Shown here piece by piece: positions 53,467-62,704 of a stretch of 64,000 nt of DNA. The translations under genes were made by a program, and so were the position numbers. Source of the DNA: Saccharomycopsis fibuligera x Saccharomycopsis cf. fibuligera (Eukaryota > Ascomycota > Saccharomycetes > Ascoideales > Saccharomycopsidaceae); NCBI GenBank assembly GCA_001936135.1, contig CP012817.1, positions 930,001 through 994,000 of the forward strand, read 5' to 3'. Under the pieces are notes generated by a model, which worked only from the letters and a program-made list of their open reading frames with translations, was not told the origin of the DNA and did no database searches. The stretch's first letter is position 1, and every line of letters begins with the position of its first letter.

Positions 53467-53810
53467 TGCGACTGGAAGTGTGTTGTGCGAAGTGTAACGA
53501 ACACCAGGGAGAAAAAGAAGTGTGCGAGGGAGGGGCTGATGGTGAGGGGGAGTGTGAAAAAGAGGAATGGGAGAGTGTGAAAAGGAAAAGAGGAGAGTAA
53601 AATAGAAGAGAGCCCCAGGGAAAGAGGAAGCAAGAGGGACGCCGTAGCCAGGAAAGACGGAGCGCGGAGCGCGGAGCGCGGATGGTTGGCGGGATGGGTG
53701 GATTGTCTGGGGGAGGAAGAAAGGAGGAGGAGGAGGAGGAGGAGCGTGCGATGGTCTCCGGCAGGCTGCCATGCCCGTGCTGTGCTGGCGATCGCCCAAC
53801 GGGCGAGAGC

Positions 53811-53860
53811 CAGCGGTAGCCAGTGATAGCCAGCGCTAGCCAGTGGGAGCCAGTGGGAGC
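53811..53860 (+). repeat. Five-copy 10-base repeat CAGNNNNAGC
   Basis: Five consecutive 10-base units of the form CAGYGNNAGC (CAGCGGTAGC, CAGTGATAGC, CAGCGCTAGC, then CAGTGGGAGC twice) are followed by a further CAG. The period is one helical turn, so each CAG/AGC pair faces the same side of the DNA. Confidence 0.85.
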
Positions 53861-54504
53861 CAGAGGATGGGGGCAGTTTTCGTGGAGTGGCTTTTGGCGG
53901 GCGAGGAGCGGCGGCGCCATCTGGTGACGGCCAGCTGGCAGGCCAGCTGGCAGGCTACTCAGCGGTTACGTAAGCAGACTCCCGTATTCCGGCGCAGGCG
54001 CGATGACGTTCGCGATGGCGTTCGGAGCGCCCCGGCACACAACCACCACCGCACACGCTGGCTGGCGCCCTTACTTACGTACGTCCTTGGCTGTGCTCGG
54101 TGCTGCCAGGCAAAAAAGCAAGGCAAAAGGCAAAAGGCAAAAGGCGTCGTCATCGTCGCTGCCATCGCACGCACCGTGCTCGCGCTTGTGCCCGCGCCCA
54201 TCCATTCTCCCGCCCTTACAACGCCGCTCATCCAGCCGCCACAGAGACGCCGGCTGAATATGCCGTTCCTCATCCACATCGTGGACCGCGGGGCTGCAGC
54301 AGCACGCAGCCGCACGCAGCAGCCTGCTGCTGGTGCTGCAGGCCGAAGTAGCGCCCAGCGGCCAATGCATTGGCATGCATGCCAGCGCGCACCTTTTGCA
54401 GGGTCTCGAGCTACGCCGCCCGCCCACATTCTGCCCACCCTCCTCATGTGGTATGGCACGTGCCAGAGCCGGCAGGCCGGGTGGCTGGTCAGCGGCGATG
54501 CACC

Positions 54505-54528
54505 CACCCAGCGGTGCACCGCTGGGTG
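54505..54528. repeat. Perfect 24-base palindrome
   Basis: CACCCAGCGGTG is followed directly by its reverse complement CACCGCTGGGTG, with no loop. Just downstream, CCAGGTCCACCTGA is repeated in tandem (54536-54572). Both lie in the GC-rich LSC2 upstream region. Confidence 0.9.
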
Positions 54529-55517
54529 CACCCGGCCAGGTCCACCTGACCAGGTCCACCTGACCAGGTCCGGCGTACATGACTTCCGGATATCAGGAAT
54601 AGAGGGCATGCATGACCTTGGGCGCGCGGCGGCGGCTGGGGCCAAAAGGCCAACATGTTTCTGTGACGAGCCGGACAGGAACACCAGGGAAACGCAGGAT
54701 AAGTCCAGGACGTGTTTATTGCTGTCATTCCTGCCGTCTTTCCTGCCGTCTTTCCTGCCGTCCTCAAAAACACAAGAAGAAACAAGAAAAAAAAAGGGAA
54801 AACGTAGCTGTTAAGGGCGTTGTTTAGCTTTATGTATCTATCTTTCGGAGCTATAGCACGGTTCGAAGCTAGCAAGACAGGCGAGACAAACAAACAAATA
54901 GAGATCTAGAAAAAATTCAAAACGCTGGGAAGCAGATAAGAGACGGACGTCCGAGAGAAAAAAAGAAACGAGCGACGCTAACAGCTTGCACAGCGTGCCA
55001 AGGCAGCCGTTAGCCAAGAAGAAAGAAAGTGGTGTAAAGAAAGTGGCACAGACGGAAACAAAAACGGAAACAGAAATGGAAACAGAAAACGAGATCACAA
55101 ACAACGACAGGCAGCAAAGACAATCAGCGAGAGAGGCATAGAGAGAAAACGTCAGCCAGCTAGTATGGAGCAAAGCAGTAGAACAGGACGCTGAGTATAA
55201 AAACGGAACAAAAAGTGTAAAAATTAAACAGCCGGCACCATGGGCCAGCGCTTCGGCCAGTATGCAAAAAAGAACAAGAGAAAACATGGAAAACAGCTGG
55301 GGAGGCAAAGTAAACTAATCATAATTGTAACACGAAATGGCAAGCAGAAGCGTAAAAGACAAAAAAGACAAAAAAAACAAAAAAAAACAAAAAACAAAAA
55401 AAACAAAAAGGAGCAGAACTGGAAGCTCTTGTGTTCGTCTCTGGAGAGAAGAGCAGACTGTCAGCGTCAGCAGCGACAGACTTTGGTTTTACAGCAGCAT
55501 CTCATGTAGGCAGCGCG

Positions 55518-58003
55518 TCAAACCTTGGATCTCTTTTTGTCTTCAGCTTTTTCGCTGCCCTTCTTCAGTTGTAGGAAACCTTCGCCCTTGCTTTGATCGT
55601 TGCCAGCGCTAGCACCTTTGGTGCCGTCGTTTCCGGCTTTGAGAGCACTGGCGCTAGCACCGCCACTGGAAAGCGGGTCATTCTTGTCGTTGTTGCCACC
55701 TTCTTCGGAAGAGTTGGACGTCGAAGATCCCGAGTAGACTCTCTTTCTTGAAGTGGAGTCTTCCGTTTGAACTCCTCTGTCCCCGCTATCATCATGATCA
55801 TGATCATTATCATTATCGTGGTGCTGGTGCTGGTGCTGGTGCTGGTGCTGGCTGTCGTCGTCGCCGCCGCCGTCATTGTCGCGATGACAGCCTTCGCCTG
55901 CTTTTCCAGCGCCTTCTTTTCCGAGCAGAGAGCTACTTTCTAACCTGTGAATATTGCCTTCAGACGCAGTCTTTGGTGATGTGTCAAGCAACGACGAAAC
56001 TGACAAGACTTTTTTTCCCTGACTGGCAGAATATGTCCCAATAAAATCATCATTAGTGCCCTCTGCTCCTTCGTCTTCTTTGGGTAAGGGTGTAAGCAAC
56101 GGCGTGCCAGCTTTTGACGACAACGCCGAATGTTGGTCGTTGGAACCAAAACTTATTGGCGGAAGTCGGCTACTGCTAGCCGCCGAACCAGGCGAATTCT
56201 CCGCAACAGTTGACAATGCACTAGACTCGAAAGTCGAGGTATTGGGAACTGCCAATAAGCTGTGATACTGCTGGCCTGGCGACGCAGTAGGCTGATGATG
56301 CTGATTATGATGGTAATGCCGATGATCTTCTTCGACCATTGGCCCAGGCGTAGCGGACTCTTTGCTTAATGAGCTTTTAACTGCCGGCTTGTAATCCGGC
56401 CTCAGATTCAATAAATGAGAAATCGATGACATGCTACCCATAGAATTTCTGATGCTACCTACCGAGCTTATAGATGAGGATGGTGAAAAAAGCGAACCAG
56501 TGCTAGATCCAGAAGACAATGAGGAAACATTCACTGGTCCACTGGATTTGCGACCAGAGTCAACAGAACTGTTATGGCCACCATTTGCTGAATCATATTT
56601 ATGCAAGGCAAGAATAGAATTTCTTATTTGTGGGCGGTTAGGCATGTCAGTAATGTGAGATAATGACGACTTTTTACTGTTACTTGTTGGGTCAACCCCC
56701 AACAGCAGCAGCAGCAGCAGCAGCGAAGGCCTGCTTGGCCCTGGTTCGCTTCTTCTGAATTTTTCCGGTAAAGTCTTGATTGAAGAGCCAGTGCTTGCGC
56801 CGTAGATATTTTGGGACAGCGGAGCAGTGTGACCAGTGTGTGATGGTGGGGTGAAGGCTTCCACGTCAACCGTCTCCTGTGGCTGATGGAATCTGGGAGA
56901 TGATGTGTATGGCGAGTTGAAAATCCTTGAAGACGTACTAGCCTCTCTAGGACGGTCAAAATGTTGTAAATAGGTCGAGTCTAATTTGATATCTGACAAA
57001 ACGCTAGAAGTTCTTTGTGTTAATGGATTATAATTGCCGTTTCCGCCACGATCCATGAAAGGTGCACCAGGGACAGGCAGTGGATTGTTAGTATTTGCCG
57101 CAGAAGGAACAGATGATAATGGATCCACAAGAGACCCACTTCTGATTTTACCAAGACCTTCTGAGTTTCTTAATGAGCCATTGATGGAACTTTGGTCATC
57201 ATCGCTTTCGTTGAAATTGTCAGAACTTCCGTACCGAGGAGTGAAAAATGGTAGCTGAGGCTGAGAATGATGATACTGGTTATGAGTATCGTGATGAGCC
57301 ACGCTAGGTAAATGAGAAGACGAAGAAGCTAAAGACGTTTTTTGATTAGAGATTGAAATAACCGAGCCTTTATGTGTTCTACTATCAAGTTGCAGCTCTT
57401 GTTGGATACGAGCAGATGGAGAATTAACAGAAGGTAACGATGTTGGCGGGTACTGATTATATGATTGGCCAACTGCCCTACTTTGAAAACTAGATTGCAA
57501 ATCACGGATCCGTTGATAATTTTCCTGATCTATTCTCTGAATTATTGGTTCTAACTTTGGTAATGAATCAGAAAACTTTAAAACGTCCATAGTGGCATGA
57601 GTAACTCCTTGAGATAGATGAGCTGATCTTCTAGAAAGTTCTGATTGTGAATTATTGATATCATGAGAAATCTCAGCAACGTTTTGTATTGATACACCAT
57701 GCTGACTAGAGTCAGGCACTTGATATTCAAGGTTCTCAGGTCGATAATATTGCTGATGCTGATGATGAACAGGGGCTGATAGTTCTCCTTGGATATGCTC
57801 TCTTTGCAAACGTGGTGTCCCTGGTGGAGGTAAAAAAATATTATGTTTATGTCGTTGCTGATGAGCTTGATGCTGTGGTTGATACTGATGAGGTTGTTGA
57901 GGTTGTTGAGGTTGTTCGTTATGATTTTGTTTTTGTTGTTGATTTTGTTGTTGTTGTTGTTGATTTTGTTGATTTTGTTGTTGTTGTGGTTGTTGCTGTT
58001 GTG

Positions 58004-58066
<63 letters not shown>

Positions 58067-59273
58067 GATGCTGTAGTGGAGCATACTGCTGATTGCGTGG
58101 AGATTTCGTAGAAGCATATTGAGAACGATGTTCTTGTCCATAACGTACGGGAGACGCTGGAGTCCCAACCTGATGGTGTGACTCAGGAGGGCCAGGCAAA
58201 TTAGGAGGGATAACCTGCTGAGATTGATATTGATAATAATGTGGCTGCTGCTGTGGCTGCTGTTGTTGTTGATGCTGTTGATGCTGTGGCTGCTGTTGAT
58301 GCTGTTGATGCTGTTGATGCTGCTGTTGCTGCTGTTGCTGCTGATGTCCTGAGGAAGGTAAGGTGAGAGCCTCCGGAGATGAAGCCTGCTCAGAACTGTA
58401 TGCTTGAAGAGGTTGCGGATGTTGTTGTGGAAGTGGAGGTTGCACACCTTGCGGCACTGGATGATAAAATTGGTTATTGTATTGCCCTTGAGCAGGAAGA
58501 CTATGTTGTGGCTGATAATATACAGGATGCAGTGGTTGCATCATGGTATTCATTGGTGAATTGTAAATACTCTGAGATCTTAAAGGCAACTCTGTGGTGA
58601 TATCATGGTGAAGTGAGTGCAGAACACTATTATTTTTGGCACTACTCGCTGGTTGACGTCTTTTGATTGATGATAAAGCCGTCACATCGCCCTTTTTGAA
58701 CATTCCTGAAGCATGTCGAAACTCCCAAACACTGGCTGTCTCTAAATGACTGTTACTAGACTTTGTAGATTCTTTTTTATTGCTTTCGTGGATGCTGTTA
58801 TTTTTACTATGACCAGATTTATCACTGTTGGATTTGTCACTGACTTTATGGAAACCGTACATATGCAACTGTCTAACGAAACTAGAAACATTTCCATGCT
58901 TGAAATATTTGGTCAAAGCACCTGAAAACTCTGTGCAAGGATTTAAAGCAAAAGTTCCTTCCTCGCCATCTTCAGTCCACCATAACAAATGAGTAAGTTT
59001 AGGGTCTGATAGCATAGCATAAAGCTTATGGACAAACGCAACTTTTTTCGTTGAATGCAGCAGCAGCACCTGTTGTTGCTGTTTCTGTTGATCGTTTGAC
59101 AACGAAGATTTTGAATTATTCAGAGTCATAGTGTTTTTGGCATTACTATTAATCGCTGTAGTATTGTCACTTTTAGTGATATTCTTGCTGCTATTTGTAG
59201 GTTCACTGGAGACTTTTGATTCTGAGCGAGACGGCTGCTTTGAATTGTGATCATTGTTTGTGTTATTTGACAT
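55518..59273 (-). CDS. SFL1: HSF-domain transcription factor of the Sfl1/Sfl2 type
   Basis: A 1251-residue regulator. The HSF-type DNA-binding domain (about 78-206) reads FVHKLYAMLSDPKLTHLLWW (80-99), FALNPCTEFSGALTKYFKHG and NVSSFVRQLHMYGFHKVS. A Ser/Lys-rich insertion follows and then VWEFRHASGMFKKGDVTALSSIKRR. KYFKHGNVSSFVRQLHMYGFHKV and the WEFRH-FKKGD end are characteristic of Sfl1/Sfl2, which in Candida albicans control filamentation in opposite ways. The two paralogs cannot be told apart here. The rest is low complexity: a His/Gln-rich middle with a polyQ run of over 20, and a Ser-rich C-terminal half. CTG runs at 56703-56723 and 59058-59066 presumably code for serine. The start is the ATG at 59271-59273, preceded by a 36-adenine run. 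Confidence 0.82.
58006..58070 (-). repeat. CAA/CAG repeat coding polyglutamine in the SFL1-type gene
   Basis: A nearly pure run of CAA codons on the minus strand codes for more than 20 glutamines. It is flanked by further Gln-rich sequence mixed with His, Asn and Pro from about 57840 to 58440. Such tracts are common in fungal regulators that form condensates and are prone to length change. Confidence 0.8.
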
Positions 59274-59295
59274 GACCTCTTTTTTATTGACCTTT

Positions 59296-59336
<41 letters not shown>

Positions 59337-62300
59337 AAAAAAAGAGGAAAGCAAACTATGGAGTTAACAAGCTTCAGCGGCTTAGTGACAATGAATACAG
59401 GCTTCTCCTCGCGAAGCTGGAAGAGAAAAGTAGAAGTCACAAAGTCGAAGGACAAAAAATAAAAAATAAAAAAAAAATAAAAAAAAAAAAAAAAATAAAA
59501 TAGAATAAAAGTGAAAGTCTAAAACAGGATTAAGAAAAATAAATAAAAGTAAAAGGTGAAGCATAAAAGCAGATAATAGGAAAAATAGAAAAAGCGTAGT
59601 AGAAAAAGAAACGAGACAGAAAAACAAAAAAATCTGAAAAACTACGAAAAAGCCCGAACTGGGATCTGACAGAAAGAAAGAGAGAAAAAAAAAGGGTACG
59701 CGGCGTGCTTTGGCTGGTTACCACTAACCGTTTTTCTAGAGAGAAGTTGCGCTTCTCGATGAAAGGTCAAAGGTCAAATCTAGAAAACACAGGCGATAAT
59801 GGATATATTGTTTGACTTGTACCGATGCGGTACGGTTAGAGTATGACGTGCTGCATAGCGCTGTTATAGGAAGTGAAACGTCGAGGAGAAATTTCTCATT
59901 GGGGACAGATGAAATACAAATCATCAACCGGGGATAATGTAGAAGTCATCGGCTACCATCTGAAGCATCAGACATTAGGTACCGCAAACCTTATTGGTGG
60001 CAGCCCTATTTTAGGAGGTTTTTCCTCAAGAGTAGTTTTAGTATAGTTCCATCAAGGACTTGAAAGCATATTACGGAAACTACGAGCACCAATAAAGGAG
60101 ACATTTAGCCGGAGAACTCATTTTCCTCTAAATCTGACGAGGATTTGCTTAGCAGCAAATTCAAAAACTCTTCAATAAACTAAATTTCTTGTTTCTAGGT
60201 AAATTGCGGGAAGGTCTTGATCTATTTTGCTTTATGGTCCGAACCAAATGGCAGTTTTCGTTTTTTTTTTTTTTGTGCTGTCTGTATTGGCCTGCTGAGC
60301 AAAATGTGACCGACCTACCGTATAAACGAGGTTTGTTGCTAGACAGACTGCAGTCTTGTTTGTGACTTTAAGAGGGCTCTCTGCAATTAAAAAAAAAAAA
60401 AAAAAAAAAATTTTTTTCATGAAAATTTTCTTTTTCCTTTTGATTGGCGTCAACTCACCGTTATTTTTTCTTTTATTTGCAAATTGTTTATGTCCAAAGT
60501 TCTGCAGAACATGCTTGGTGCAGCGCATTAACGTGCCGAAAGTGGCACAAACCCTGCTATTGTCTGTCTGTCAGAGTCCACGCAAATTTAATAGTAAGGT
60601 TAAATAACAGGACTTCAGAATCTCCCGCTTATTAAATGTTTGATTGATTCCGCTAACGATTGATGGCCGACCGGATTGGCTGATTAAATTTTTTTTTTGT
60701 ATACCAAATTATGTGCACACTTGTTTTTTGTTTTTATGTCTTCACTTTTACGCTGATTGTCTCTGCAACTATCTCTTTTATTTCCAAAATAAATGAAAAT
60801 AAAACAAAACAAAAAGACAAAACAAAAAAAATACAAACGAAACGAAAAATAAAAAAATAAAAAAAAACAGCATTTAAACTTGGTGTTACGAAAGCAGCCA
60901 GCACATTGCTACTCAAATATCCCCACCATACTTTACAGCCTGACTGGCAGGCGTTACGAAGATCGTTTTCTGCCCATCGATGTAGTTGCAGCTATCATGC
61001 TTGCAAAAACGCTAATTTCTGTGCTGAGCTGCAATTTTTGGAAACCTACTGCATCGCCAACACTTGTGCAGACATTGACTTTTTACTGTTGTGCGCAGAT
61101 CTCAATAACATAAAGCTTAGTCGCGTCTGCGTTAGTGCTGAAGAAATTTTGCGTCTGCAAAATGCAGGCTTCACCATGCAGCCCCTATACAGGTTGCGCA
61201 TATGCGCGTATATGTGATATCTCTGAACTATAATTGAACATCATACTATTTCCATTCTGCTAAAACAACTCTGCTGCACCGCTGAGATGTTTTTAACTAC
61301 AAAAAACCGTTTCTTGCCCCATCTTTAAGACAATATCTGCTGCTCTCTTGCTAGTAATAATTGCAATCAGGAAGGCTCAATCTATGTTAATAAGCCCACA
61401 ATCATGTCATTTTTCAATCAGCTCTAATTAAAAAATATTCAGTTTAATCACAATTGACTGTTATCCAAGCATCTTTGCTATTTATTAGTTAATGGAGTGT
61501 CTTGTAGTATTTCTTATTATAAGCGTAATGGATATGGCACCCGAAGAAATGCTCATGGGTCTTACTGTAGCACTTATTCACAAACTGAAACATAATTAAA
61601 ATTTTAATGACAAGTCTACTGATCTACTATAGTGATATTTTAATATCTTGTCCAAAATGCCTATATTCTATAGTTTGAGTCTATGGACTCATAGAGGCTA
61701 TTGAATCTGTGCTAAGGGGCCCCATAAATTTCTCTTAAAGCACTGTGCTGCATTCAATGTATTCAATGTCCAGATTCAGAAACCCTGTTTAGATCTCAAC
61801 TCGATACTCGCAAACCTTCACATTTCTTTAACTTTTTTTTTCGCTTTCCCTCGAGTTAAGAATTTGTCTCTCAATTATCAATCTTTTCCCTTAATTCCCT
61901 TGGCCGCGGATCCCTGCCAAGCTCATGCAATCTATAGATATGTTTATAGGCCAATATTGACTCATTAGAATTTACAAATCAAGGCGCAAAATTTTATCTA
62001 CGGTCTGTGATGATATTTGAAAATCAACAAACCGGAGTTAAATTAGCTTAAGGTAAACTAATTTAGAGGTTCCTTACTGCAATCATACATTCAAAACGTA
62101 TTCAGTTGCCTGTTGATATAATATTAATATCGTGATTTGCAGCTATGAATGTACACAGGGCTACTTCTAAAACAAAATAAATAATTAACAAAAAGACACT
62201 GATATTGACAAAAGGATAAAATCCTGATAGAAAGTATACTTATGATTAACTGTCCATATATATTTATCAGACCATTTGTGAACACAGAGTAATACTAGTG

Positions 62301-62704
62301 AGGCAACAAAAAGATGTATCTAAAAATCAAAATTATTTAATCCTAGTGTTTTTTTGAAAAAATTTTTCAAAGGAAAAAGGAAAATTTTTCCAAAAATAGT
62401 GTTTTCGTTGTCTGCGTATCATGGACTAACTAACACACTAACCAACTTAGTGGCAGAACCTGCCTGCGCACCCGCCTGTTCTGCTCTCTAGCAGCTTGGC
62501 GCTTTTCTGCAATATTATGTTCATGGTAACCTTACTCACCTTTTTTTCCTATTATATTATCCGGCTAGCTCAACAGTCCGAGTGGTGTCAAGACAGCTAA
62601 ACCAGGTTTTTTGTAATAGGGTGAATCGAATAGACTATAAGGATTCGAATGTCGCGAGCACCACTGCTTTTTCATAACGTTGTTAACTCAGCACCATTCA
62701 CCAT
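59274..62704. other. 3.4 kb gap upstream of the SFL1-type gene
   Basis: This is the longest gap in the window and a probable extended regulatory region for the SFL1-type gene. A 36-adenine run (59297-59332) is followed by 400 bases of A-rich sequence. Around 60388-60417 an A run meets a T run. GCGCATATGCGC (12-base palindrome) lies near 61197-61208. Two palindromes lie at 62353-62371 and 62379-62391. A weak tRNA-like pattern near 62563-62665 was rejected. Open frames at 60880-61217 start with TTG only. No gene was recognised. Confidence 0.45.

Larger units (their letters stand above)
53467..55517. other. GC-rich, repeat-filled gap upstream of LSC2
   Basis: This 2.05 kb gap contains the LSC2 promoter and SFL1-type gene 3' flank. 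From about 53640 to 54680 the sequence is GC-rich; hand counts on two 60-base lines (54301, 54361) gave 43/60 and 38/60 G+C, against about 22/60 in a MSN5 line. Long frames on both strands (for example 53843-54814, GTG-started) overlap each other and have the Arg/Pro/Ala composition of chance frames in GC-rich DNA. Many different short tandem repeats are packed in: AGCGCGG x3 (53661-53681), a 10-base unit x5 (53811-53860), GGCCAGCTGGCA x2 (53929-53952), a GGCAAAA array near 54118, CCAGGTCCACCTGA x2.6 (54536-54572) and a 12-base unit x3 (about 54728-54763). From 54780 on it becomes A-rich and ordinary. Confidence 0.75.

Noticed and set aside
53843-54814. 323-codon + strand frame (and overlapping long frames on both strands) in the GC-rich gap
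   Set aside because: It starts with GTG, overlaps equally long frames in other phases, has Arg/Pro/Ala-rich composition typical of GC-rich non-coding DNA and crosses several tandem repeats.
60880-61217. Two overlapping + strand frames of 77 and 103 codons
   Set aside because: Both begin with TTG and have no ATG near the start; no similarity to known proteins.
62563-62665. tRNA-like pattern: CCGAGTGG as in Leu/Ser D arms, then GGATTCGAATG and a T run
   Set aside because: The D stem (GTC/GAC) pairs, but the acceptor stem pairs at only four positions, the T stem does not pair, T8 is missing and no anticodon stem fits. At best a decayed relic; tRNAscan-SE would settle it.
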